From assembly GCF_016545825.1 (NCBI RefSeq), contig NC_052622.1, positions 13,335,001 through 13,399,000 on the forward strand: a stretch of 64,000 nucleotides of DNA. The letters run 5' to 3'. Below the pieces are notes generated by a model, which did no database searches, was not told the DNA's origin, and saw nothing but the letters and a program-made list of their open reading frames with translations. A program made the translations under genes and the position numbers. Origin of the DNA: Eucalyptus grandis. Taxonomy: Eukaryota; Streptophyta; Magnoliopsida; Myrtales; Myrtaceae. Positions 13,000 to 25,344 of the stretch are shown here, piece after piece. Every line of letters starts with the position of its first letter. Positions within the stretch are counted from its first letter, which is position 1.

Positions 13000-13860
13000 T
13001 GAAACTGAAGGTCATGGATCGCATACTGGCAAGCTAAGATCAAGCTAAGGTCATGGAGTTTTGGGGGTTAACATATCCACATATACAAGGCAAAAGTAAT
13101 TATATTATTTCAGGGTGGAGAATATATATTTGGTAAACATAGGATTTTTGAAAGATTTTCATGCGAAAATGTTGTGCAAGCATATTCAAAGTGGAGCAGC
13201 CTGTGAAGGTCGTTCAAAATCCAGAAACTGGTCCTGTACAAGAAGAAGGTGAAGGTGTGCCTCAGTATATCTTTACTATAGAAATCTCGTTTGGCCTTTG
13301 AGTTCAGTTCAGTTCAGAGTTCCCATGGTTTTGATATTTAGATGAAGCATCAATGTACCCACAACCCTTATCTAATGGAGAGATGATGGAGCTGGATCAT
13401 TTTCTCTGCAACCGACGGCTGCATTGTGATGAAACTAACTGAAGGGGCGTTGACCCTGAAGAGGACTCGAAGAGGAGAGGGTTGCATTGGATAATTCCTT
13501 TTCTCCTGCAGATTGCTTAGCGCAAACTCAGTAAGGTTGTGCATCTAGGAAAAGAATTGAGGTACTAGATGCAAGAAGCAATGGCCTCAAAGCCAGTTCC
13601 ATCCGGAGATAATGGGAGATAATTTTGAAATGAAGGCAATCAAAGCGATGGGAGCCATGGAGGAAGGTGATGCATTTTTTGGCTTGGCGTCACCAAACCT
13701 GATCCTGATCCTTTGTTCATGTGGATGTTCATGTGGATGGAGGGCTTATTGGTGGCATGATAAGAATCGAATCCAGAAAACCAAATTATTTCTAACCAAG
13801 TGGGGATGTAAGCATGTAAGCCAAATTATTTCTAACCAAGTGGGGATGTAAGCATGTAAG
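13000..13860 (+). pseudogene. CTN: Second, partial Cactin copy
   Basis: This is a diverged direct repeat of about 3,100-4,000. Shared landmarks are 'gtcatggagttttggg' (about 13,053), 'aatccagaaactg' (about 13,219), 'atgatggagctggatcattt' (about 13,383), EMKAIKAMGAMEEGDAFF (about 13,628-13,680) and AYWWHDKN (about 13,744-13,768). Frames shift and the 3' coding end is missing. It holds only the C-terminal half of Cactin. Most differences from the first copy are independent, so the duplication is not recent. Confidence 0.8.
13781..13860. repeat. Two-copy 40-bp tandem repeat
   Basis: The unit beginning 'ccaaattatttctaaccaag' occurs twice back to back without visible differences, at the 3' edge of the partial Cactin copy. 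Confidence 0.85.
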
Positions 13861-15539
13861 GATGTGCGACATTGTCCAAGTACTAAGGCCCAACATAAGA
13901 ACATTACTTTTGCCCGGCATAAATACAAACATTTAAGTTCAACAAGCATAATAATTAACATAAATGAACATGAGATTGCTTGGTGATAAGAGGTTGGTGA
14001 TAAGAGCTTCACTAAGCGGCTTGGTGATAGTTATGGCTTCCGTTGGGTTGGTTGGTTGGGTTGATGATTCGTTTGCGACAGGAGGAGGAGGAGAAATGCT
14101 TTGAGGTCATTATCCTGGAATAATTTTTGCAATATAGTTCCCATAAAACTGCTGGATCTTTCTTCCTCAAGCTCGGTTCTCTTCCATCTTTTATCTTCAA
14201 GCTCCTCCATTCAGCGTAAGCCCTTAGGTATGGCTGTGTGTTTGGTTGTCCGGATTTGAGTCTGGATACAATAATTGTTGTTTGGGAATGTCCACGGATA
14301 AACGCTGGAAAAAATCCGGGGAGGGGGTGGGATAAGCCCGGATTGGATAATTTTTTTTTTTAAGGAAAGAAAGAACTTAACAAAAAGAGAAAATGGATGC
14401 CTCTGCCTTTTGGATTCATTTGCCATCCTCTTCTTCCACTTCTTCTCCCATCTTGCTTCTCTTCTGGTATGCTAGCCATTGGGTGCCCCTTCCTTTGGAT
14501 AATTTGATGACCAAGTACTTGGACCTCTCAAAGGAAGAGGGGATGATGGTGATGGTGATGAAGCAGCTGTAAATCTTTGGTATCCTTGACAATTGGGATC
14601 TCCATCCATTTGAGGCAATGCAAAGACTACTTCCGTGGTGGCCTAAAGATTTATCCCTCTCTGTAGTCTAAGATTTATTGATTTACGGTGCTCGCTGTTT
14701 TCAATGTGGCCACTGCAAAGGTGGCCACAATTCCTTATTTTCTATGACCTTTAATTAATTGATTTTTCTATTTTTTAATTTTATAATTCAATTGAATATC
14801 ATTTTTATTTTTCTTGATAGGACCACCTTTATTATCCAATTATTATCCAAGATTTACTATCCCACTTTATCCTATCTTATGGGCAAAGTGAAAATTTGGA
14901 GAAGTGATACTTGATTAGTGAGATAATGAAAAGATTTATTACCTTAATGTCTCTTCTTCTGAAAGCCGGTTCTTGGCAAAATCCTCCAAGAAAGATTTCT
15001 CGTTAGGAAAGTGGTGAGGAAAGTGATTATCTTTGAAAAATTCTTGCATCATCCTATCGCATGATCTGATAACGATTCCACAGGGACTTTCTATCTTTCG
15101 CCTTAAAACTTGCATTTTTTTCAATGTTTGGAGGCGTGTTGATGAACCGAGAGGGAGAGGAAAGGAGAGACGATTGGATGAACTTGGATGAAGTGAGAGG
15201 AAAAGATAGGAGAGGAAGTGAGACCAGTGGGTGTTAAAAAAGAGGAAGAGTTTTTATGATCAACAAACCGATCAAGAGGAAGAGGAAGGAAGAGTTTTTC
15301 AACGTCGCACTTGAGCAATGAAACCGGCATTGATGGTGAAAAAGACAATGTGGATACGGATCTGCATGGGAGACTGGAAAGGGAAAAGAGTTTAAAATTG
15401 CAGGCAGAAAGAAAGAAGACGTTGCATAATAAAGACCACCTAACAAAAAAAGTAAAAATAATAAAGGCACGCGATAGAGAACTAAAAATTAAAATATATA
15501 TATAGTAAGAAGAAGATGGAGCCCGCTAATCTCGATCCT

Positions 15540-15570
15540 TTCTTCTTCTTCTTCTTCTTCTTCTTCTTCT
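15540..15570. repeat. (TTC)n microsatellite
   Basis: About ten uninterrupted TTC units. Confidence 0.95.
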
Positions 15571-15679
15571 TTTCTTATTGTATTTAAAAAAATCGTTGAT
15601 GGATTAGCCCAAATATTTACATACTTCTATGAGATATATTTTCTATTTATTTATTTTTTCAGTTATATTTTCTTCACAC

Positions 15680-15682
<3 letters not shown>

Positions 15683-15727
<45 letters not shown>
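15683..15727. repeat. (AT)n microsatellite
   Basis: About 22 uninterrupted AT units. Confidence 0.95.
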
Positions 15728-15732
<5 letters not shown>

Positions 15733-16169
15733 GAAGAATCCCTGTTCAAATAAGGATTTATGATTTTTTGGGGAAGGATAAATTGAGAAATTGATATTGG
15801 TTTCCGACAAAACAAACAAGGTCACTCATCCCCAGCCTTAGCTTTAATGAACATAAAAAAAAAACTTCTCGTTTTTATAATCAAGGGAACTACCAAGTCT
15901 AGAAGCTAATGCTAGGTGTAAAATTTTTAGGTATCAATATAAAAATTGCAAAATAGTAGCACACAACAGTACTAGAATCATAAAAAAAAAGAAAAAAAAA
16001 TAATTGCGATTATGCTAGGTCCTAAGATTATAAATGTTTAATTGCAATTTTCTTTTTAAAATTCAAAACTCATTTACATGCATTACTACTATTATTATGT
16101 GTCATGTGTGTAGTGTGTCTATGTAGTTAGAGTTTTTTTTTTTCCCATATGAAGGGCCACACATAATAG

Positions 16170-16760
16170 GTTTTAAAATAAAATATTTGGAGGTTATTTG
16201 AGGAACTTTTATCCGCACTTCTTTTGTGGCTTAGGACTTTCAACCCAACAAGTTGTTTAGCACCAAAGCCACATAAAGAGAAGCTAGGGCCAGAAGCAGC
16301 CCCCTATTCCCATGATGAGAGACTTGACTTCCAAGCGGATGCCAAATTACCCCATAAATTGCAAGATATGTTTTTCTTTTTTAATATTTATTATATCTTC
16401 CTTTTTGTCGTGTCTTAGGAAATGCAACAATCTCAGAAGTTTCAGCTCCTAACTCCTCAATCCAGTGAGGGAAAAGAGGAGGATGGGAAATAGGCTTAAG
16501 GCTAAAATTCAATTTAGAAAGTAGCAGCAAAGTGAAAAATCTATCCCGTATAAAAGAGATGCTGCCATCATCCATCATCTAATGAAGAAACTTTATACCA
16601 TGATAGGAAATAAAACCATGTAAAATATATTCCGTTACTATAAGAGGAAAAGGTACATAGTATATCACTGCATGTTATAAAAGATCATTGCAAAGAGTAT
16701 GCCGGATTATCCTTAAAGGAGAATCCACATTTCCAGAATAGGAGACTGCCGTGGGACAGG
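16170..16760 (-). repeat. Inverted copy of the Cactin intron segment
   Basis: Reverse complement of about 1,605-2,225 with scattered indels. The block at 16,190-16,310 is the most obvious match. It sits about 2.3 kb downstream of the partial Cactin copy but in the opposite orientation, so it must come from a separate event or an inversion. Confidence 0.8.
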
Positions 16761-18600
16761 ACGGTATACATAGCCATACACATAGCAGATTGATTAAGAG
16801 GAAAGACAACAACTTCTCATTCATGGAACAAAATAAAAATAAACTAAATGACATTATGCTTTTACTCCTCTAAATTAGCCGCATGAAACAAATTTAATCT
16901 CAATTCTGATGCCTAAGTCCATTTAATCTTCCAGTGTCAAATTTGTCCACAAAAAGATAATTCACTGAGCAAAATAAATTTGGCTTAACGAAGGTAAACA
17001 GACTGGAAATTTCATGACAAGATATACCCACCAGTTCCTTTCCTGATCCTTTCCTGATGCACAACGCAAAGAAGACAAAAAAAACAAAACTCGACAAAAG
17101 GACCTCGAAGAACCGCAATACGCCAAGGCTAGGGTTACGCCAGCATCAATCAAATCATGCAGTCACATCATCCTTTGGGCAATCACTACCATCTCGCAAC
17201 AGAGACCAAAGAAGCGCGATGCCGGTGCTGGAGATGGAGACAAAATCTTGGGAAATGATAGCAGCTGAAGTCTCCCTTTTCTCACGGTCACGTCACGGCA
17301 AAGCTGAAAACATCAAAAGCCGGGCATCTTCCCAACGCACCCCGATGCACCGCAAGAATCGTCCTTTTTTTATCCGCAACACTTTTTATCCCCAACCCAG
17401 CATCGGGAAGGTCCCGGATTGGCTCCGGCTCTCCTTCTTCTCTCGCTAAAGTTTTTAAGTGAGTCCACCGCCTCGAATTCAAGAAATGCCGAAACAAAGC
17501 CTTCTCTTTCATCCTCGTTGATGGTCTCCTTCCGGCGTAGAGAAATTTTGGGGAATGAGGACGTGGGGAAAAAAAATTAGCTAAAGTATGTTAAAGTATA
17601 ATTTTTAATTATTATAGAAGATAATAGATTTTTTTAAATGCGTTAATTATAATTTTTTTTTCTGTTAAAGTATCAGTTCAATCTATAATTTTTTTGTTAA
17701 AGTATGTTCTCATTAATTATTAAGTATTAATATGTAATATATTTATTAATATTATTAGTGCAAATTCATTAAGTTTTATTTATTTATTTATTTACCGTGC
17801 TTTGGAGTTTGGTCCCAATGTCATTCGCTCTTCTCCCTCCTGTTGTTCCCTTTCTCATGGAGCAGCAGAGGGTGGCTGCTGGGTGGGGCCATGCTCATCC
17901 CTCGGAACTTCCAATCCTATTTTTTGGACCTCTATTTTCAATTTATTTTCCAAACACCTTTTCTAATTTGCCCAATATTAGCAAAATAAAACGTTTCAAA
18001 ATAGCTTGACCAGAAAATTAATAAAAAAATACAATTATTGATCGTACGTAAAAAAAAAAAACAAATTTAGCTCTAATTTTGGTGAAATGATAGCTTTGTT
18101 GGTTTGGTTACCACAACCACTCCACCTCCATCAACCTCCACTGCCCCTCCATTGCCACGGTCAAACCACGCCTCAGGGGGTCTCCTCCCGGGGGGGTCTC
18201 CATCTAAGGTGGATTAACCACCTAGTTTAGTTCTTTAAACTCTTGTAAAGTCAATGTAGGCAAACCTACAATTAAAAGATCACTATTCCCACTTTAATCA
18301 CACAAAGAGAAATGAGGCAAGCAAATCTTAAGGATAAACCACCCTCTATCCCATTTTCACAGCTTCTTCAATGAAATATAACTACTGCTTATAATAATAA
18401 TCAAAAGAAAATTCAACAAGCTCTCAAGCTTCACCAGGAGAAAATATAACTAATGTAGGAGAGTTAAGGTAGAGCGCTTGAGAGGGGAGAGAGGAGAGAG
18501 AGAAAGGAGGAACTTCAAGTTTTCTCCCAATTAAATTCGACTTTTTGGTGGTTCGAAAAATTTCTGAAAAGCCACAAAAAGTCGACTTCTTGTCTTAGAA
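16761..18600. other. Intergenic; no gene recognised
   Basis: A 130-codon frame at 17,057-17,449 (+) and a 74-codon frame at 17,288-17,512 (-) overlap in GC-moderate DNA that could be the edge of a former gene, but I recognise neither. The rest is AT-rich, with poly-A runs. Confidence 0.4.
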
Positions 18601-18654
18601 AATTCCGGAAAAAAAAAAAAAATCCCGAAGAAAGCGTTAGACACTGGGTGAGCA

Positions 18655-19620
18655 GTTAGCACGGTTCCCGGTTCTACGGGAACCGAGGGTCCGATTCTTC
18701 CCGGTTCTAAAGTTCTAAAGTTCTGGTTCCGTTCCTTTTTCTTGGAACCGGAACCGGAAGGGAGCTGGTTAGAGTTTTAAAAAAAAACAAAAAACGCTAG
18801 CCGCACGTGATTTCCCCTTCCTCTTTCTTTTTCTCTCTCTTTCTTTTCACCATCAAGTCACTCCTTCCCCCCTCCAAAAACTTTTTTTCTTCTCTCTCCT
18901 CTTCTCTTTCCCCTTCTCTCGGCCGAACCCTCCCCCTCTTCTCCTTCTTCTTCCTTCCTCTTCCTCTTGCCGATTCCGATCGCTTCATCCACCGCCACAC
19001 CGCCGCCCCACGCCCTACTAGTACTCACCACACCACCTCTTGGCCCGAACCACCACCACCCACCGCTCGTCCGACCAGCCGTCTCGCCGTTGAGCCCGAC
19101 GAGCTGTCGTGCCGCCCCTCGCCGCCGCCGCCGTCCCCAAGCCACCGTCACCACCTCTTGCCGCCGCGCCCGCCGTCCGGGCCGTCGTTGTTCGAACCGC
19201 CACCGCCTTCGCCGGAACCGAGCTCTTCCCCCCTTGGCCGTGGGTTGAGCCGCGACCGCCGCCGTCTTCGCCGCGCCGTCCGTGCCGCCGTTGGTGCCGT
19301 GAGACTCGTGTCTTCGTCGCCTTCGCTGGACCTCCCTCGACAACGCCGCTCGACGCCGTCACCCCTCGCTCGCCTCGCCGCTCAGCCGCTTGCCGTCGAC
19401 GCCGCCGTTGGACGCCGCTTGCCTATCCGGTCGGGGGCGACGTGGGACGCCTTGGAGACTCCGGCCGGGGCCTATCGGCTGATGGATGACGAGACAGTAG
19501 GTTTTCCTCCGCATTTTTGCTCATTTTTGCTGCTTGAGGAACACCCACAGTTTTCGACCAAAAAAAAAAAACACCCAACAGTAGTTGCTGGACCTTCATT
19601 ATTAATCACCAAATTATACT
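18655..19620. other. GC-rich, pyrimidine-biased low-complexity block
   Basis: It begins with interleaved 'cccggttcta' / 'gggaaccg' repeats, then a CT-rich run (18,815-18,960), then about 500 bases of CG/GCC-rich DNA. A 271-codon frame (18,807-19,622, +) is open, but so are long frames on both strands, as expected from the base bias. The predicted peptides are Pro/Ser/Arg-rich without domain signatures. The layout resembles the inside of the LTR element at 21.88-22.53 kb, so it may be an eroded relative. I do not call a gene. Confidence 0.45.
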
Positions 19621-20098
19621 AGAAAACTATTTATTTAGTTGTCTATTAGCATGTAAAAGATTCACGTTGCTGTGTGGCAGGTACATGAAGGACCAACTAT
19701 TGAATTGAGGGCGGCTTTTGGGGAATGTAAGACCGCCGGATCTGGTGGCCGGATGGCCGGGCGCCACCCCGGCGACGTTCGCCTGATGCAATTTATGCTT
19801 TAATAAATGATTGCCGTGATGCAATTTATTCTTTAATAATGAATGAGCACTCCTGTGTGTGGTGATTACGTTTGCATGTGCATGATATGTGCATGATACT
19901 AATTTAGGTTAAAATAAACTAGATTAGTCGATTATGGACAACTTCTAGTTAATAATTTTTTGGATGTTAAATATTTGAACTAAATATTTGAACTCTCACG
20001 AGATAAGTTTAAAAAACTTAGTAGACAATTATAGTGCACGGAAGTTGTAACCCGTGACTTTAACACATGCCTTAATCAAATTTTAGCTAGATCTCTCT

Positions 20099-20147
20099 TC
20101 CTTATTTATTTTCTTGCTCAACATTTTTCTACCTTAGCTAAGAAAAC
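20099..20147. repeat. About 50-bp direct repeat (partner 20,569-20,618)
   Basis: The sequence around 'aacatttttctaccttagct' appears at both places with one or two differences. The pair brackets the COP1 exon fragment, which suggests a local duplication or insertion footprint. Confidence 0.85.
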
Positions 20148-20369
20148 CATGAGCCACAGATCTTATGGATTTATAAGTATTAAGTATTAGATTTTGATCA
20201 TTTCCTTTGAACTTGTTTGTACTTCTTTATGGATACCATTTCAATCATAGAAAAATACAGTTGACCTTCAATCTTAATAACCTAGAGATGCTATCCAATG
20301 ATGCTCCAATTGGACTGTGTTGGTTGTTTTTGAGTTGAAATATATTCTGCTAATATGGCCTTATCGTGT

Positions 20370-20482
20370 TTCTTGCGGAGAAGAAGAGAAAAATGGAACA
20401 AGAGGTAGCCGAGAGAAATATGCAAATTCTTCTTGACTTCTTGCATTACTTGAGGAAGCAAAAGGTTGAAGAGTTGAATGAG
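20370..20482 (+). pseudogene. COP1: Isolated COP1 exon fragment
   Basis: COP1 is the E3 ubiquitin ligase that represses light signalling. This frame reads LAEKKRKMEQEVAERNMQI followed by LLDFLHYLRKQKVEELNE, the region just after the COP1 coiled coil. It ends at a plausible donor (GAG/gtttgt). No RING, earlier coiled-coil or WD40 exon is seen nearby. The single clean exon lies 365 bases upstream of a solo-LTR-like element, between the two copies of a 50-bp direct repeat. It looks captured or left over, not functional. Confidence 0.85.
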
Positions 20483-20847
20483 GTTTGTTTTCACCCGAAT
20501 GCCATCTCATTTATCCTTGCTAAGTTCTGGTGCTCTAGTCCTGCAGCCTCTTAGTGGTTAGGTGAAAGTCCTTATTTATTTTCCTTGCTCAACATTTTTC
20601 TACCTTAGCTAAGTAAACAGATTTATCTTGATTACTAAGAGACTAAACTAAATACACCAATACACAGATTTATTTTGGGAAAAGTACCAATTTAGTTAGT
20701 CCTAAAGTCCATCCACCTAATTTAAGACAAAAATTGCTCAGGCGGTCGCCACCCCTTCTTGGCCGGTGGTCTTTGGCCTCCGGTCGCTTCTCGCGGTGGT
20801 GTGCAGTGATAATAGTACCGAGGAGATGAATAGTACCGAACTTGCTG
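20483..20847. other. Intergenic spacer up to the LTR element
   Basis: No gene is seen. The last five bases (20,843-20,847, TGCTG) are the left target-site duplication of the adjacent element. Confidence 0.6.
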
Positions 20848-23800
20848 TGTGACATCCCGATTTTCCGATTCTATTTGCAATAAATTGAAACGGGCATTTC
20901 GTTGGCACGCATATAGTTCTTTTTCTTGAGTTGGCCACTCATGTGGAAACTAGTCTATCGGGTGAAGCTGTTAAGAGTTTCTAATGCATCGACTCGAGAA
21001 TTTGACCAGGAAGCTATCTTTCGACCGAGCTAATCTGCAGGGTCATTACGGCACAATTAAAAATCAATTAGAGATCGGAGATAGGTCGACTCGACGAGGC
21101 ATGTGATCGGTGTGGGTGATTCCACCGGATCACACAATTCTTGTCGATAGGACTGGGCCGGACCGATTTTTCTATCGATTGGGTACCTTTGTGTTCGTAT
21201 TTGAAACCTTGAGATTACCCCCCTAAGCAACCGAAAATCGCCAATGTTTCAAAGATGTACATTGTGGCTTGAGATGATCAACCACAAGGTCAAATGCGTG
21301 AAAATTTCTAAAAGGCTACCCGATAGGTTGGGCCGCGCTAGTATTGTGCCAAAGTGAAATTAACCGTGGAATTGAGATCGAATTTAGAAATTGGAAGTCT
21401 GGGTGTGTCACAAATCATTTCAGGATCATTAACTCATCTTCGGAAGATTTTTCATGTAATCAGAATATTTCAGAAATTAAATCAGAGAATGGCTATTTTG
21501 GCTCGAGAAATTAGTAGGCCCGCCTTTGGTCTTGCTTTTGGGACTTAAGTTGGTTCTATGGACAAGTGAAGATGTAAATTGAAGTGAAGATGTAAATTGA
21601 AGTGTGGTGACATTGGATTAATTTTATGAACTTCAATTGGACTCAATTGGAAGAGAATTGAATGTAATTGGAGAAATTAATGTCAAGGTGGACCCGGCGG
21701 AAATGATATTGCACCCATTGAAAAATGTTGTGGGAGAGGAGATAGTGGAAGATGACATCATGTGGGTGATGTCATGCTGATTGAAGCCAAGCGAATAGGG
21801 CGTTGACAAGTGGCAAGAGCCCATTGGCCCTCATAAAGTGGGGTTTTTCCCTCCCACCTATCAACATCATCTTCAAGCTTGGGAAGAGAGAGAAAGAGGA
21901 GAGAGAGGGGGGAGAGCTTCGGCCGGAACCAGCCAAGCCGACCGCTCGACCGGCCGCCCCTTCGCCGCTCGCTTGGCCGCTCGCCTCCGCCGTTCACCGC
22001 CGCCACACGCCGTTTGCTGCCGCCGCCCGCTCGTCGTCGCACCGCTTCCGTCTCTCCTGCTCGTGCTCGACGTCCCCAGCAAATCTGCAAGCCGAAGACA
22101 GCGAGGCTAGCAGCACCGCCGAAGTAGCCGCGCTCCGCCGCCGCTCGCCGTCCTTGCGCGCCGTTGCTGCCGCGCGCCTCCGCCTTCCTTCACGCCGTCG
22201 TCCCTGCTCACCCTCGTCTCCAGCAGCTTCGCGGGCCAACCCAGGCCGCGGTTCAGCCACCTCCGGCCACCGCGAGACCCCACCGATGGCCGCACGGCAC
22301 CGCCGCATCTCCTCCGCCCGTTTCCGACACAAGCCGGCGCCGGATCTGCCCTCTCTCAGCCTTGAACCGCCGCGGACAGCAGTGAGCAAAATGGGTATTT
22401 CAGCGGATGTTAGGCCCGTTTCGGCCGCCTTCCCGAGCCCGGATGCTCGGCCCGCTTTGAGGAAAGTCGATCATCGCATCGTCCCGTCGTTTTGGTCCGC
22501 TCGGCTCGCTAATCCGGTGAGTTTAGCTCACTAAACCTCGCTTAGAGGGTTAATTATCTTTAGGTGTCTTAGCTTAAATTGATTAAGCTTAGGTGGTTAA
22601 TTTAGTTGATTTAATTATGATTTAGATTAAGATGTTTGTTTAATCTAAAGTATGTTTAATTAAATGCTAAGAGAGTTTATTTAAAGTTAAGCCTTGATGT
22701 GACACAAAATGATTTTAGTTTTGAATTATTTAAGTGCTTGAAATTCTGGAAAATATTATATTATATTATAATCTGAAATTATTAAAATATTATTAAAAAA
22801 AAAAAAATCAGAAAAATTATTTTTGACCCCGGTTGCTCAGAATTTCGTGCCGGTCGCTATGGTACATTCGGATTTTGAAATTGATGATTGGATTTTATAA
22901 ATTGAGCGTGGATCATGAAAACTATGGATATTATTATTTAATTAATTTCGGAATAAATTTAATTATTTAATAAATTCCGAAAATTATTCGGAACCTTATT
23001 CTCCCATAATTTCGTCTTGATCGTTCTTTGTGTATTTAGAATTTGATATTGATGATTGGTTGTGATGAATTGAGTGTGATTGCGATTTATAGGGATTCTT
23101 TATGAAATCCTAAGTGTAGAAATTGATGGGAGATTGGATGTGATTGACCACCTATTAGAGGTAGTGCCCAGTGAGGCCGTGAAATAAACCACCTAGGAAG
23201 GGTCGTGCCCGATGAGGCCGTGAAATACCACCTACAAGAGGTCGTGCCCGATGAGGCCGTGAAATACCACCTACAAGAGGTCGTGCCCGATGAGGCCGTG
23301 AAATACCACCTATTAGAGGTCGTGCCCGATGAGGCCGTGAAATATCACCTATGAGAGGTCGTGCCCAGTGAGGCCGTGATAAACCACCTATGAGAGGTCG
23401 TACCCAGTGAGGCCGTGATAAACCACCTATTAGAGGTCATGCCCGATGAGGCCGTGATATGCCACCTATTAGAGGTCGCGCCAATGGGGCCGTGAATTGC
23501 CACCGATAAAGATCGCGCCGAGTGGGGCCGTGATGCCACTGATTCAAATTTGCCGAGTAGGGCCGTAGTTGAGAGCAATGATTGATTTGCTAGAATGACA
23601 TGTAATCGGCCGAGTCGATTGATCGCTGTGACGATCCAAGTGGTTGAATTGTCTGGATAATGTGATGGTGACATGGTTGTTTGGTTATCATAATTGTACG
23701 TGGTTGGATTATATAAATTATGCTAACACGCGAGATGAAGGCCGAGGCGAGGTAAGTCTTACGTGTGATGTGGCTAGGCCACCGGGACGTATTTTCTTTC

Positions 23801-24224
23801 TAATAGGGGTTTAGGGGTTGAACTTGCCGAGACATCGTCTCATCCCGGTTGTGGGATTAAAATTTCAGGTCCCCGATGGACGGAGTGGCCGATAGCTTTA
23901 GTTGGCCTTAAGGAGTTGCGAGGTGAAGTCATAAGGGTTGGAGAGCGTGTCCCGCTAGTTGGTTGTAGGATAGTTCCCATTTCGTCGAGCTGGTCTATTT
24001 TGTAGAAAGTCAGGTGTTATATTTAAACCCTTTGTGTTTGTAAATGGGTGTTTGGTATTGCGATTGATTGCCTCGCTTTTCTATCCCAAGTTAAATGTTG
24101 TCAGGGGATTTGTTTCGCTTCCGCGTGCGTAAAGAAATTAATGGGTCGGCGACATTTCCTGGGATGTCGCATTTTTGATCGACCGTAGTGGGATGTGCGC
24201 GCGCTCGGGGTTCGGGGCGTGACA
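20848..24224 (+). mobile_element. Solo-LTR-like retroelement, 3.38 kb
   Basis: The element begins TGTGACATCCCGA and ends CGGGGCGTGACA, so it has TG...CA termini. It is flanked by the identical pentamer TGCTG (20,843-20,847 and 24,225-24,229), the usual target duplication of LTR retrotransposons. No gag, protease, reverse transcriptase or integrase motifs are visible, so it is most simply a long solo LTR or a non-autonomous LTR-type element. Inside are a GA-rich run (21,885-21,915), a GC-rich block (21,920-22,530) with a 243-codon low-complexity frame, AT-rich DNA and a 39-bp minisatellite (23,147-23,540). Strand follows the TG-first reading. Confidence 0.75.
23147..23540. repeat. 39-bp minisatellite inside the LTR-like element
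   Basis: About ten tandem copies of a unit containing 'gaggtcgtgcccgatgaggc' and 'cgtgaaataccacct'. The central copies (about 23,220-23,340) are nearly identical, and both edges decay. There are no CRISPR features: adjacent units run together without variable spacers. Confidence 0.9.
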
Positions 24225-24229
24225 TGCTG

Positions 24230-25340
24230 CATCTTCCCAAAAGCTGCATTGGGCTAATGGGCTAAAGGCCGTCGCCAAAATTGCATCCGGCGAAAGTCCC
24301 CCAAAAAGCCCAAAAAAACCGAACCAAGAACCAAACACCTTTGCATTTTAGAGCCCAAAACAAAGCCCAAATGCCCAAATGGGCTTTGCCCAACCAATTT
24401 GGGCTTCCAAATATAGATATTCGCCTGCCCCAACTAGGAAAACTTTCCTTACCTTACCGAGCTCTTATTTGCTTTTTACTTTCACACTTTCCATTCTAAA
24501 AGAATCGAAATATATTCTCAGGAGATTGATTTATTTGAAGGCAATTTGAAGGCAATGTATGCATTATTGGAGTACTTGGAGTACTTGGCAGATTACCTTT
24601 GGCTGATTACCTAGATGAGCTCACATTGGTCAACTATGAGTTCCTCGGTTTTCTTCATTCTTCCTTCTCTCTTCCATTTCTTTTCTTTCATTTCTTTCAT
24701 GGCCACAAGCGTACTTGATTATTTATTATTTTATCTGGGCTTACCTTTTACTTTCTTTACCTTTTAATTTCTGCAGAATCCAAACATCTTCTCACTCCTT
24801 GCAATCCAATGCAAAAGAATGCTATACGCATCAAGTATTGGCAGCAGAAGGTATACTAAGCTCTGTGACAGCCCCAACAGCTCACCCCTAGATGAAAGAT
24901 TAGATGAAAGGTTAGCTATGTGGGGCTTGTGGGGGCTTTGCTTAAGTCCATAATTATTTTGTTTTGTTTCAAGAAATGATTTCCATTTGTAAGTAAACAA
25001 GTAAAGAAGAGTAAACTAGTTTGGCATGCTGGATAGGTTTAACAACCTATAAACTTATGGATCACCATTATCTTCTTGATTATTAAAGATCATTATTTTT
25101 TATTTTTTTAGGATTGAATCCACTTATTTCTCCGGTTGGTTGGTTAGCTTCCTTCGTCCGTTGGTCAGGTACGTCAGGTAGGTAGGAGAAATCTCATTTT
25201 TGTAGGCCATTATATTTCTCTCCTAATAGTTATTAATCATTTTATTTTTTTACTTGATGAATTTATTTTGATTTAAAACCAAAAGTAAAAGTAAAAGGTT
25301 AATTATTTTGAATTAATTTTTTTGAATAAATTGCCCAACC
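24230..25340. other. Intergenic; no gene recognised
   Basis: Bases 24,240-24,410 are dense in GCCCA/TGGGC words, which can act as site II-like promoter elements, but no gene follows that I can identify. The rest is AT-rich. Confidence 0.4.
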
Positions 25341-25344
25341 AAAA

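Larger units (their letters stand above)
13861..16169. other. Intergenic with simple repeats; no gene seen
   Basis: No protein family is recognisable. Bases near 14,240-14,270 ('gtgtgtttggttgtccggat') resemble the start of the PIF/Harbinger-type element at 47,283, so an eroded relative may be present. A GA-rich block lies at 15,130-15,480. Confidence 0.5.

Noticed and set aside
18807..19622. 271-codon + strand frame as a protein gene
   Set aside because: Long frames are open on both strands over the same CG/CT-biased DNA. The peptides are low-complexity and no domain or splice context supports coding.
21803..22534. 243-codon frame inside the LTR-like element as a gene
   Set aside because: Overlapping frames on both strands are similarly open, and composition is Ser/Pro/Arg/Ala from base bias. 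It may still be a short retroelement leader peptide, but nothing shows it.
23147..23540. CRISPR array
   Set aside because: Units of 39 bases abut directly with no unique spacers, and the host is a plant.
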